DNA from: Bryobacterales bacterium
GTDB lineage: Bacteria > Acidobacteriota > Terriglobia > Bryobacterales > Bryobacteraceae
DNA length: 64,000 bases
NCBI GenBank assembly: GCA_020847975.1
Contig: JADLBD010000042.1
Span: 124,001-188,000 of the forward strand
Direction of reading: 5' to 3'
Numbering within the stretch: position 1 is the stretch's first letter; every line of letters starts with the position of its first letter. The notes beneath the pieces were generated by a model that worked only from the letters and a program-made list of their open reading frames with translations, searched no databases and had not been told where the DNA came from. This document shows, in pieces, positions 49,980 to 59,500 of this stretch. Both the position numbers and the translations under genes were made by a program.

Positions 49980-50794
49980 ACCTGGTGAACATCCCCATCA
50001 ACGACATTCACCGGGACGGTGGCACTCAACCCCGAGCGGCTCTGGATTGGGACGCGGTTCACGACTATACGGACGCAATGAGTACCGGCGCGAAGTTCCC
50101 AGCGGTAACCGTGTTCTACGATGGCGAACGCTACTGGTTGGCGGATGGATTCCATCGCGTTCAGGCCGCCTACGCTGCGGAATTCGAAACGATTGAGTGC
50201 GATCTCCGGCAGGGCACACTCGAAGATGCCCAATGGTTCTCCTTCAGCGCTAATCGAACAAACGGACTGCGGCGCACCAATGATGACAAGCAAAGGGCGG
50301 TGAGGGCGGCGATCACGCACCCGAAAGGCGCAGAGCTCAGCAACCGCCAGATCGCAGTCCATGTCGGAGTAGATGAGGGCACAGTTCGCAACTGGCGCGA
50401 AAAGTTGACTGCGGAAATTCCGCAGTCGACGAAACGCAAGGGGCGCGACGGCCGCACCATCAACACCTCGAAGATCGGCAGCAAGACCACGCGGTCCGCG
50501 CCCGCGAAGGCCCCAGCCAGCGCCATTGCTGAGCCCGGCGATGACAACCCTTCACAAACAGACCGGTCCGTAGATGGAACCCCAGAGTCCGATGACGGCA
50601 CAACCGCCCGTGCGGCCTGGACATGGTGCAAGCGGATCCATCTCACGACGTTCGAAATCACTCAATGTCTCATGAAGCCGAACGACCTTGCGGCAGCGAT
50701 TCGCAACAGCGACAGCCGCGAACGTTTAATCCATCAACTGGAGAAAACACGTGACTACCTTTCAGCAATTCTCGCCGAAACAGTCGCCGACTGA
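49976..50794 (+). CDS. ParB-like DNA-binding protein with internal palindrome
   Basis: 272 aa from a GTG start after GGGAGGT. Residues ~1-90 show ParB-type nuclease/CTPase fold (FYDGERYWLADGFHRVQAAYAAEF). An HTH follows (LSNRQIAVHVGVDEGTVRNWREKL), then the segment TAEIPQSTKRKGRDGRTINTSKIG that is frequent in phage ParB-like proteins. The DNA coding for TAEIPQS is a perfect 10-bp inverted repeat found again at 61.2 kb. The protein probably binds such a site to organise or regulate the phage genome. Confidence 0.8.
   Translation: MNLVNIPINDIHRDGGTQPRAALDWDAVHDYTDAMSTGAKFPAVTVFYDGERYWLADGFHRVQAAYAAEFETIECDLRQGTLEDAQWFSFSANRTNGLRRTNDDKQRAVRAAITHPKGAELSNRQIAVHVGVDEGTVRNWREKLTAEIPQSTKRKGRDGRTINTSKIGSKTTRSAPAKAPASAIAEPGDDNPSQTDRSVDGTPESDDGTTARAAWTWCKRIHLTTFEITQCLMKPNDLAAAIRNSDSRERLIHQLEKTRDYLSAILAETVAD
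50408..50428. promoter_or_regulatory. palindrome GACTGCGGAAATTCCGCAGTC in ParB-like gene
   Basis: Ten-base arms around a central A. The inner 19 bp occur unchanged at 61208-61226 in an intergenic region. A parS-like or operator site recognised by the protein it is embedded in is the simplest reading. Confidence 0.6.
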
Positions 50795-51665
50795 TCTGAC
50801 GGCGCCCGCGATGTTCAGCGGCGGCACGAACAACAATTTCGCCTCTCTCCTGCGCGCCACCAAGCCGGTTCGCATCAGGATTCAGGTAACACCCGAGATG
50901 GCGAAGCAGTGGCTTGAAACGACGAACATCAAGAACCGTCCGATCTCGGAGATGCACTGGATGAAGATCTGGCTCGACATTGTTGAGGCGCGTTGGAGGT
51001 ACAACGGCGAGCCCATCAGCTTCGGCTCGAACGGCGCACTTCTGAATGGGCAACATCGCCTTCGCGCCTGCGCTGAAAGCGAAACGGCCATCGATACCGA
51101 CGTGATCTTCGGGTTGGACCCCGACGTAATGAACACGATCGACATCGGCAAGGTCAGGACCGCCGCGAATATTGCCCACCTGGAAGGCGTTGAGAACGCG
51201 ACCGGCGCGTGCGCCGCGGCGCATTTGATTCTGCTCCATGAGAACGGTGGCATCCAGCAACTGGGCAATAAACAGGCCGAGCCGAGCAAGACGAAAATCA
51301 ATGAGCGCGTCAGGACGGACCCCAGGATCTCGGAGGTCGCCGGCCGCATCTCCAACATGGGCCGCGGACTCGCCTCCCCGCGCGTGCTGACGTTCTGCTA
51401 CTACCTCTTCAGTGCGCAGAACCAGGACCTGACCGACCGGTTCTTCGGACAATTCGAGAGCGGCACTCGCCTCAACCAGGACAACCCCGTGTACATCCTT
51501 CGGGAGCGGTTGCGTACGAACAGCATCAGCAAGGCGAAACTGCCGTTACTTGAGATCGTTGCGCTGTTCTTCAAGGCATGGATCGCGTATCGCGCCGGCA
51601 AGACCATGAAAAGTCTTCGCTGGAACAACGGCGGCAACAATCCCGAGAAGTTTCCGGAGATCTGA
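50751..51665 (+). CDS. phage ParB-fold-like protein (NGQHRL motif)
   Basis: 304 aa from a GTG start inside the end of the previous gene. Residues ~85-110 have FGSNGALLNGQHRLRACAES, the GQHR motif of ParB/sulfiredoxin-fold proteins. Residues after ~150 are helical. Similar proteins are common in phage replication modules, where their role is not well defined. Sequence similarity to the preceding ParB-like gene is limited to this motif. Confidence 0.7.
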   Translation: MTTFQQFSPKQSPTDLTAPAMFSGGTNNNFASLLRATKPVRIRIQVTPEMAKQWLETTNIKNRPISEMHWMKIWLDIVEARWRYNGEPISFGSNGALLNGQHRLRACAESETAIDTDVIFGLDPDVMNTIDIGKVRTAANIAHLEGVENATGACAAAHLILLHENGGIQQLGNKQAEPSKTKINERVRTDPRISEVAGRISNMGRGLASPRVLTFCYYLFSAQNQDLTDRFFGQFESGTRLNQDNPVYILRERLRTNSISKAKLPLLEIVALFFKAWIAYRAGKTMKSLRWNNGGNNPEKFPEI

Positions 51666-51666
51666 C

Positions 51667-52686
51667 ATGAGCGGCGTGCCCATGATCACGACCTACACGA
51701 TGTGGAGTCAGTTCCGGAACTGCCGCAAGGCCGCCGAGCTGCGCTACCTGCAGCATCTGGTGCCGTTGGAGCGCGACCGGAATCTCCACTTCGGCTCGAT
51801 TATCCACGAATGCCTGCAGAGCTGGTACCAACGGCGCGACCTGGCCGAGGTGCTCGCCCTTATCGACCGGCTCTGCCCCAATCGGCTCCAGGATGAGAAT
51901 CAGCTTCGGGACTGGCACCTCGCGACGGCCATGATGAAGGCCTACGCCGCGCGATACGCGACCGAGAACTTCGAAGTGATGGCGCTCGAGAAAAACTTCG
52001 AGGGCCCAATTGTTAACCCGATGACCAGCGCGGCGTCGCGCAGCTTCACACTCGCCGGCAAGGTGGACGGCATCGTTCGCATCGATGGTGAACACTTCAT
52101 CCTCGAGCATAAGACGGCGGCGCAGGTCGACGGTGATTACCTGGAGAAACTCTGGACCGACTTCCAGATCACCATCTATGCCTACTACGTCGAGCAAACG
52201 ATGGGCATCCCCATCACGGGCATCCTCTACAACGTGCTGGTGAAGGCAAAACTCCAGCAGGGCAAGGGAGAGACGGAGGAGCAATTCCAGGAACGCCGCG
52301 CGGAGCTGCTGTCCAAATCTAAGACCGGCAAGACCACCGCGAAACGGAAGCAACCGGAGTCGGATCAGGAATTCCAGGCCCGCCTCACTGAGAAGTACAC
52401 CGACCCTGGGATGTTTCACCGCGAGATGCTCTATCTCTCGCGGGACCGCTTTGACGTATTGCGGAGCGAGCTGTGGGAGTTGACGCAGGCCTTCCTCGAT
52501 GCTCGCCGCCGCGGCGTCTTCTACCAGAACACCGCCTTCTGCTTCAACTACCAGCGGCCTTGTCCCTACTTCGCCATTTGCCGCTCGAACGGCAATCCGA
52601 ATGTGATCGAGAACTTCTACCAGCGCGTGGCGCCCAACGAAGAGTTGCGGGTGATGCCCAGCGACGCGCCCGAAACAGCTTTCTGA
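51667..52686 (+). CDS. RecB/Cas4-type PD-(D/E)XK exonuclease
   Basis: 339 aa. Motifs of the RecB nuclease family in order: FGSIIHECLQSW (motif I), LAGKVDGIVRIDGEHFILEHKT (D, then E-x-K), and QITIYAYYVEQ (Q-x3-Y). Cysteines at CRK (~20) and CFNYQRPCPYFAIC near 300 suggest an Fe-S cluster as in AddB/Cas4. It lies immediately before the Sak4-like ATPase, so it probably provides the exonuclease half of a phage recombination system. Confidence 0.85.
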   Translation: MSGVPMITTYTMWSQFRNCRKAAELRYLQHLVPLERDRNLHFGSIIHECLQSWYQRRDLAEVLALIDRLCPNRLQDENQLRDWHLATAMMKAYAARYATENFEVMALEKNFEGPIVNPMTSAASRSFTLAGKVDGIVRIDGEHFILEHKTAAQVDGDYLEKLWTDFQITIYAYYVEQTMGIPITGILYNVLVKAKLQQGKGETEEQFQERRAELLSKSKTGKTTAKRKQPESDQEFQARLTEKYTDPGMFHREMLYLSRDRFDVLRSELWELTQAFLDARRRGVFYQNTAFCFNYQRPCPYFAICRSNGNPNVIENFYQRVAPNEELRVMPSDAPETAF

Positions 52687-52699
52687 AGAAGGAGAACCT

Positions 52700-53443
52700 A
52701 TGCTTCCAACTGCCAAGACTCAACCAAAGCCCAACCTCGCCGACCTTACCGTGTTGGTGTACGGGCAAACAAAGATCGGAAAGTCCACGTTCTGTTCGAA
52801 CTCCGACGGCGCGCTCTTCCTTGCCACGGAGCCCGGGCTGAACTCCCTCGATGTTTATCAGATGCCGCTTCAGTCCTGGGAGGACTTGCTCAATGCGTGC
52901 GCGGAAATCACGGAGGGAAAGCACCCGTTCAAGACGGTCATCATCGACACGATCGACAACGCCTACAAGTTCTGCACGGACTACATCGTCAAGAAGTACA
53001 AGATCGAGCACGAATCGGATCTCGGCTACGGCAAGGGTTATGCTCTCGTCAACAACGAATTCCAGAGGGTACTGACGAAGCTGGCGTTTCTGCCCTACGG
53101 CCTGTTTCTCATCTCACACGCCAAGGAGATCGAGGTCGAGACGCGCACCGGCAAGTACACGCGCATTGTGCCGACCTTGCCCGATAAGGCCCGCAAGATC
53201 GTCTTGGGCATGGTGGACCAGGTGCTGTTTTGCGACTTGGAACTCGACACGTCCGAGGACGGCACGAAGAGTGTCCACCGCGTCATTCGCACCAAGCCCA
53301 GTTTGTATTACGAGGCCGGCGACCGGACGGGGCGTCTGCCGGAGACCATCGATCTGGACTTCCGGAAATTTCTGGACGCCTTCAACAGCGCTGCAACTCC
53401 GATGAAACCCGTGCAGGTTGCCAAAGCGCAGGAAGCAAAGTGA
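52700..53443 (+). CDS. RecA-like P-loop ATPase, Sak4-type phage recombinase
   Basis: 247 aa with GAAGGAGA before the ATG. Walker A GQTKIGKST (~22-30), Walker B VIIDTIDNAY (~79), and KARKIVLGMVDQVLF near the end. Size and pattern fit the AAA_24/Sak4 group of phage single-strand annealing or RecA-core ATPases. Neighbours (RecB-like nuclease and DUF669) support a homologous recombination role. Confidence 0.8.
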   Translation: MLPTAKTQPKPNLADLTVLVYGQTKIGKSTFCSNSDGALFLATEPGLNSLDVYQMPLQSWEDLLNACAEITEGKHPFKTVIIDTIDNAYKFCTDYIVKKYKIEHESDLGYGKGYALVNNEFQRVLTKLAFLPYGLFLISHAKEIEVETRTGKYTRIVPTLPDKARKIVLGMVDQVLFCDLELDTSEDGTKSVHRVIRTKPSLYYEAGDRTGRLPETIDLDFRKFLDAFNSAATPMKPVQVAKAQEAK

Positions 53444-53466
53444 AATCCCAAACAGGAGAAATCAAC

Positions 53467-53925
53467 ATGAGCAAACGTGGAATTGATCTGACCCAGTTCG
53501 ACGACGACTACAGCTCTGAGCAGCCGGAGGAGCGCGGCGACTTTGAAAGTGTTCCGGACGGGAAGTACCAGGTGACTGTCGAGAAGGTGGAATTGACTGA
53601 AGCCCAGAGCACCGGCAATCCGATGTTGAAGTGGAAGCTTCGTGTCATCGCTCCGAAGTTCGTCAACCGGGTGATATGGCGTAACAGCGTCATCACCCAT
53701 AACACGCTGAAGTACCTGAAGACCGACCTGCACGCCTGCGGTCTCGATATCGACAAGCTCTCCGATTTACCGAAGCACTTGAAGAAGCTTCTGGACGTGA
53801 AGCTCGAGGTCACCAAGAAGACCAAGGGGGACAACGAGAACGTCTTCTTCAACAGCCGCATCCAGAACGATCGGGCGCCGGGGAAGTTCCGCAAGGACGC
53901 GGACGATGCCCTCGTCCCGTTTTAG
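53467..53925 (+). CDS. DUF669 protein, probable single-strand DNA-binding partner
   Basis: 152 aa from the ATG at 53467 after CAGGAG; the track ORF begins in the previous gene in another frame. FDDDYSSEQPEERGDFESVPDGKYQVTVEKVELTEAQSTGNPMLKWKLRVI is the DUF669 pattern. DUF669 genes sit beside phage recombinases and are thought to act as SSB-like proteins. Its 3' end overlaps the ERCC4 gene by 20 bp. Confidence 0.85.
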   Translation: MSKRGIDLTQFDDDYSSEQPEERGDFESVPDGKYQVTVEKVELTEAQSTGNPMLKWKLRVIAPKFVNRVIWRNSVITHNTLKYLKTDLHACGLDIDKLSDLPKHLKKLLDVKLEVTKKTKGDNENVFFNSRIQNDRAPGKFRKDADDALVPF

Positions 53926-54361
53926 CGCTGGGCCGGCCACAATCATCATCGACACGCGGGAACAGGAGCCGTATTCGTTCGATCCCCGCCTGGCGGCCGC
54001 TGTGCGGCGAGCGCTGCCAGCCGGGGATTACTCCATCGACGGGCTCGAAGGCATCGTCGCAGTGGAGCGGAAGACGCTCGACGATTTCGTCTCGACGGTG
54101 ATTCACAGCCGGAGAAGGTTCCGCGAGGAACTTCGGAAGCTGGGCGAGTATCGCGCTGCCTGCGTGGTTGTCGAGGCTGGTCTCGCAGACGTTTTGCAGC
54201 AGCGGTATCGCGGCGAGGCGCACGCGAACGCAGTGCTCGGGAGCGCGCTGTCGATCATCCTCGACTTCCGCCTTCCGGTGTTCTTCTGCGGCAATCGACA
54301 GGCGGGCTGTCATTTCACACAGGCGTATCTGCTGGCCGCACACGCGAGGTGGAGCGTATGA
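53906..54361 (+). CDS. ERCC4-type nuclease
   Basis: 151 aa. IIIDTREQEPYSF, GDYSIDGLEGIVAVERKTLDDFVSTV match the V-E-R-K active site of the XPF/ERCC4 family (E-R-K with upstream D). A stand-alone nuclease without helicase domain; probably cuts branched or flapped DNA during phage replication. Start is inside the DUF669 gene; stop overlaps the helicase start. Confidence 0.85.
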   Translation: MPSSRFSAGPATIIIDTREQEPYSFDPRLAAAVRRALPAGDYSIDGLEGIVAVERKTLDDFVSTVIHSRRRFREELRKLGEYRAACVVVEAGLADVLQQRYRGEAHANAVLGSALSIILDFRLPVFFCGNRQAGCHFTQAYLLAAHARWSV

Positions 54362-56535
54362 CTCAGGAACGCGCGAGCATCCGCGGCGTCGTCGAGACGG
54401 TCTTCTACTCCGGGCCGTCTTTCAGCGCCGGTCGCCTTCGCACCGCGAACGGCGCCGTCGTGAAATTCGCGGGCAAGGTGTTCGTCAAGGAGAGCGATCC
54501 GGTCAAGCTGGAAGGGCGCTGGGTGGACCACCCCAAGTACGGGCGGCAGTTCGAGGCCGAGTTCATGGGCCACGATCTGGAGATGAGTCCGGATGGCCTG
54601 GCTAATTTCCTCGCCAATCACCCGGACGTGAAAGGGATCGGCCCGGCGAAGGCGCGGTTGATTGCGGATCACTTCGGCGTCGGTTTCGATGCCGCCATAC
54701 GGTCCGACCCTGAGGCGGTGGCGAACGTCGCCAAAGTGCCCATTGAGAACATCCTGGACTTGCAGCGTATCTGGATCGCCAACAGCGACTTCAACACCGC
54801 GATGGCGTACCTGGCGGCTTTCGGACTGACGCATCACCAGGTGACCACGCTGGTCGGTAAGTTCGGCAGCCAGGTGGTGCCGATCCTCGAGCGCGACCCG
54901 TACGTGCTCATGCGCGAGATCCCCGGCTTTGGCTTCAAACGCGTGGACAAGATCGCGCGCAAGTTGGGCACACCCAAGGATCTGCCCTCGCGGATTCGTG
55001 CCGGGCTTCATTACTGTGTGCTCGCCGCGCTCGACGATGGCGATTGCTGGGTTGAGTACGAGGACCTGCTGGATCGGGCCAACACGTTGCTCGTTATGGA
55101 CACGCTCGACAGCCGCGAGGTGATCGAAGGCCACCTGGAGACCATGATCGCCGAGGGCGTTCTCGTGTCCCAACCCTTTGAACGGCTGGTGGTGGCCGAT
55201 CCGGAGATCCACCGGATGGAGCGGGAACTGGCCGCCCTGTTGCGGACGGCGCAGGCGCGAAATCCCCACGCCATCGGCGATCTGGAAGGCCTGCTCGATG
55301 CCGAAGGATCGCTGTTGAACCCGGAACAGCGTGAAGCTGTCAAGAACGCCTTCACGTATTCGATTTCCCTGATGACCGGTGGCGCGGGCAGCGGGAAGAC
55401 CTATGCGGTATCGACGATCACGACCATCGCCGAGCGGCTGGAGAAAAGCGTGGTTCTGGCCGCACCCACCGGCAAAGCGGCGAAACGGCTCGATCAGGTC
55501 GTTGGCCACGAGGCCAGCACCATCCATCGGCTGCTGGGGTTCAACGGACGCACATATTCCCGCGATGCACTGAATCCGATCGAGGCGGACACCCTCGTCG
55601 TGGATGAAGCCTCTATGGTGGATGTGGCGCTCGCCTGGCGGCTCTTTCAGGCGGTGGATCTCAAACGCACCGCCGTTGTCCTCGTCGGCGACCACAATCA
55701 GTTGCCGCCGGTCGGCCCGGGCAATCTTCTTCGGGATCTGACGCGATCACGTGCCATCCCGACAGTCCTGCTCACCCGGATCATCCGCCAAGCCGGCGTG
55801 TTGAAAGAGAATTCGACCGCCGTCCTGTCCGGTGAGGTGCGGCCGACTTCCGAGACGCAGATCGGCGTGCGGCGGCCCTGGTACGTCATCGACAAGTTCA
55901 CTGACCGCGACGATGTGCGGCGCATGCTGCTGCTTCTGTTCGAGGAAGTCCTGCACGAACGGCTTGGCTACGATCTGATCCGTGATGTGCAGGTGCTGAC
56001 GCCAACACACAAAGGCCCAATCGGCACAGTCGAGTTGAATATCGAGTTGCAGCGCCTGCTTCAAAAGAAGCTCTATGGCTTCGAACCACCAGATGTGGAG
56101 CCAGGACACCGGCCACGTTTTTACGCCGGCGACAAGGTGATCCAGACGAAAAACGACTATGAGTTGGGCGTCATGAATGGCGCGATGGGCGTGGTCATGG
56201 AAGCCGACAGTGGCGGCCGACTCACGGTCAACTTCGACGGGATGGCTGTGGAGATCGGAAAGGACTCCGATGCCTTGGGAAATTTGCAACTCGGGTACGC
56301 AACATCGATCCACAAGATGCAGGGCTCCGAGTTCCCTTGTGCCGTTGTCGTCGCGCACAAGTCGCACTCCTTCATGCACCACCGGAACCTGCTCTACACT
56401 GCGGTGACGCGTGCGAAGGAGTCGGTGATCATTCTCGGCGACCGCTGGGGCATCGACAACTGCGCCAGCAAACGCCAGGTGGACCGTCGCAACACCTTCC
56501 TCTCCTTCCTTCTCACTCCTGAGGCACGTCCGTGA
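54358..56535 (+). CDS. RecD2-like SF1 helicase
   Basis: 725 aa from the ATG at 54358, overlapping the ERCC4 stop as ATGA. N-terminal OB-like and helix-hairpin-helix region (VKGIGPAKARLIADHFG). Core motifs: GGAGSGKTYA (~340-349), TLVVDEASMVD (~415), VLVGDHNQLPPVG, and the C-terminal UvrD_C_2-like part (YATSIHKMQGSEFPCAVVV, LLYTAVTRAKESVIILGDRWG). This is the domain order of RecD2/TraA helicases, a 5'-3' motor. Likely helps replication or recombination of the element. Confidence 0.9.
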   Translation: MTQERASIRGVVETVFYSGPSFSAGRLRTANGAVVKFAGKVFVKESDPVKLEGRWVDHPKYGRQFEAEFMGHDLEMSPDGLANFLANHPDVKGIGPAKARLIADHFGVGFDAAIRSDPEAVANVAKVPIENILDLQRIWIANSDFNTAMAYLAAFGLTHHQVTTLVGKFGSQVVPILERDPYVLMREIPGFGFKRVDKIARKLGTPKDLPSRIRAGLHYCVLAALDDGDCWVEYEDLLDRANTLLVMDTLDSREVIEGHLETMIAEGVLVSQPFERLVVADPEIHRMERELAALLRTAQARNPHAIGDLEGLLDAEGSLLNPEQREAVKNAFTYSISLMTGGAGSGKTYAVSTITTIAERLEKSVVLAAPTGKAAKRLDQVVGHEASTIHRLLGFNGRTYSRDALNPIEADTLVVDEASMVDVALAWRLFQAVDLKRTAVVLVGDHNQLPPVGPGNLLRDLTRSRAIPTVLLTRIIRQAGVLKENSTAVLSGEVRPTSETQIGVRRPWYVIDKFTDRDDVRRMLLLLFEEVLHERLGYDLIRDVQVLTPTHKGPIGTVELNIELQRLLQKKLYGFEPPDVEPGHRPRFYAGDKVIQTKNDYELGVMNGAMGVVMEADSGGRLTVNFDGMAVEIGKDSDALGNLQLGYATSIHKMQGSEFPCAVVVAHKSHSFMHHRNLLYTAVTRAKESVIILGDRWGIDNCASKRQVDRRNTFLSFLLTPEARP

Positions 56536-59500
56536 ATGGCCCGCCCCTGGATGTTCACGCTTATTACCGGCAGGTCACCGATCTCGATATCGGCGAGATC
56601 ACGCGCGAACTGTTGGGCAACCGCGTCACCCAGGAATCGCGGCAGAAGCTCTTCTGCGACTGCCCGAACCATGCCAGCCAATCGCATCGATCACTCCACG
56701 TGTCGCTCGACGAGCAGTGCTGGTATTGCTGGGGCTGCGGCATCGGCGGCGATGTCCTTCACTTTGTAGAGTTCTTGCAGCATGGCGTCGTAACGCGCGG
56801 TCAGACCGGCAGCATGCCCGAGTCCCACCGCCGGGCGCGGGATTTCCTAGCCGCGAAAGTCGGACTGCCGCCGCTGTCGAAGCTGGCGTCCGGAAATCCG
56901 GAGACGGCTGAGGAAGCCTATCAGGTCACTCTCCGCGTGCGTGAGACGTTGACCGCCGTGGCGGGCGCGTATCACGAGCGGCTTATCGCGAATGCCGAAG
57001 TCCTCGCCTGGTTCAAAACGAAGTATGGAATCGCCGACGAGACGATCGCGCGTCTGAAGATCGGCTTTGCTGACAACAGCGAACCCAGTGTGGCCCGAGT
57101 GCTGATGGATGGACCGGGCGCATTCACTATGCGCGATCTGACGGCCACATCAGCCTTTCGGCCAACTCCGCAGGATGGCATCGTGCCGTTCTTCGATCGC
57201 CGAATCGTGTTCCCTTACTGGAGCCGCGGGCAAGTCGTGTTCATGATTGGCCGGCGCACGCCCTGGACGCCGGATCACGACTGGGAGAAATCGAAGTACA
57301 AGAAACTCGCCGTGCGGAACGAGCGCGATCACAGTCACGTCGGCGCCTGCATTCGGAATGACATTCTCTACAACGAGGACGTCCTTGTCACCCGACCCGA
57401 GCGGGTCATCATCACCGAGGGCGTGACGGATTGCATTTCTCTGATGGAGCGTGGATTCCCTGTAGTGTCGCCAGTGACCGTGCAGATCCGCGACGCCGAC
57501 TGGGAACGTCTGCTGCCGAAACTCCGAGGCGTAAAGACTGTCTACATCTGCCAGGACAACGAAGTTTCCGAGGCCGGAACGCAGGGCGCTTTGAAGACGG
57601 CGCGAGTCCTGGCGGAGCACGGCATCGCTACCCGAGTGGCCGTTTTGCCCCTTGGCGAGAAGCAGCGAGCTGCGCGGGAGAAACTTGCCGGGTTACAAGA
57701 AGGCAGTGCCGAAGCGGAAACCGCGATGGCGGACGCGAAGATCGATGTCAACGAGTTCTTCGCCTCCGGCAAGACGGCGGCCGATTTCGAAGCGATCTTG
57801 GCCGCAGCGGAAACCCCATTGGAGATGGCCATTGCCAAACTCGACTCCAGCACGCCTGAGGAGAAGCTCGAGCCGACTCTGAAGCCAATTCTCCAGGAAG
57901 TTGGCCGAATGGGTCCGTTCGAACGGGAACGCCACCTTCGGCTGATACAGGCCCGTTGCGGAAGGTCCAAGACGCCGGTCAGCATTCTGCGGCAGCAGTT
58001 GAAGGTTGTTGTCCTCGATGACAACACGCGCCGGAAACATCGCAGTGGAAAGAATCGCAACCGCGGCTCACAGACGGAGAGCGCCGGCGGCCAGCCAACA
58101 CTTCCGAAAATTCAAATCAACGACCGCCAGTTGCGAGAGATCGTGTCTGACGGTTGGGCTGCGGTCCATCAAGCCAACGAGCATGGCGCCGACATTTGTC
58201 CGCATACGCCTTTCCTGTTCCATCGTGCAGGAAGACTCGTTCGGCTCGTCGTGGGCGAGGCGGGACCCGAGATCGACGAGATGGACGAGGACGCGGTCTT
58301 CGGCCTCTTGGCGCGCACAGCCGACTGGCACAGGGCCGGTGAAGATTCCATCGTCGAGACATCGCCGCCACGAGACGCCGCACGCGACATGCTGGCGTAC
58401 CCCGATTTACACCTGCCGAACCTGGAGGGCGTTATCAGTACTCCCGTGTTCGGCCACAAAGGAGAGTTGATTATGAGCGAAGGCTATCACAAGGAAGACC
58501 GGGTCTGGCTGTCTCCGGACCTTGGTCTCGAACTGTCGACCATTCCAGACAAGCCTGCGACAGAGGAGGTTACCGCCGCGCGCGAGCTCCTTTTCGATGA
58601 ACTGCTGGTGGACTTTCCGTTTGTGGATACGTCGGATCGAGCCCACGCAGCCACCGCGATGATCCTGCCGTTTATTAGGCGCTTGATCGATGGGCCCACT
58701 CCGATGCACTTGATCGAGGCACCCACCATGGGCTCCGGCAAAGGACTGCTGGCCAACCTCATCTCCATCGTTGCCACGGGCGCGGTTTGCGAAGCTCGCA
58801 CGTTGCCGGAAAGCGAGGATGAAGTCCGCAAAATGGTGACGGCGGAACTGATGAAGGGCCGGCCAATCATACTGCTCGACAACGCCAATGATCGCCGCCA
58901 ACTGTATTCATCGGCGCTCGCCTCCGTGCTGACCTCGATCCGCTGGACCGATCGCAAGCTTGGCCAGTCCGCAATGGCATCGGTTCCGAACAGCGCCCTG
59001 TGGATGATGACGGCGAATAACCCCAACCTTCACCTCGAGCTCACCCGGCGATGCATTCGCCTGCGCATCGATCCACGCGTGGACCGCCCGTGGAAGCGCA
59101 CGTCCTTCAAACATCCCGAGATCGCGACGTGGGCGAAGGAGAATCGGTCGGCGCTGGTTGCGGCGATTCTGACGCTAATCCGTGCATGGATGATCGCCGG
59201 CAAGCCTCTCGATCGCGCGCGCCTCGGCTCGTTCGAGCGCTGGTCGGCCGTCATGGGCGGCATTCTCTCGGTTGCGGGCATCCCAGGTTTCCTCGCCAAC
59301 CTCGAGCAGCTCTATGAAGCTGCGGACGTCGAAGGCCAAGCATGGCGAGAGTTCACAGCGGCATGGTGGGAGGCCTTTCGCGACGGACCGAAGAAGGTGA
59401 GCGAACTAAACCAATTCTGTGAAGACCGCGAACTGATGCTTCGGTTGCGCGGGGACGGGTCCGCACGATCGCAACAGACGAGGCTGGGCAGCGCCCTCGG

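Noticed and set aside
54310-55695. 461-aa minus-strand ORF opposite the RecD2 gene
   Set aside because: It lies antisense to a helicase with complete motifs, has no domain of its own and is explained by GC-rich codon bias.
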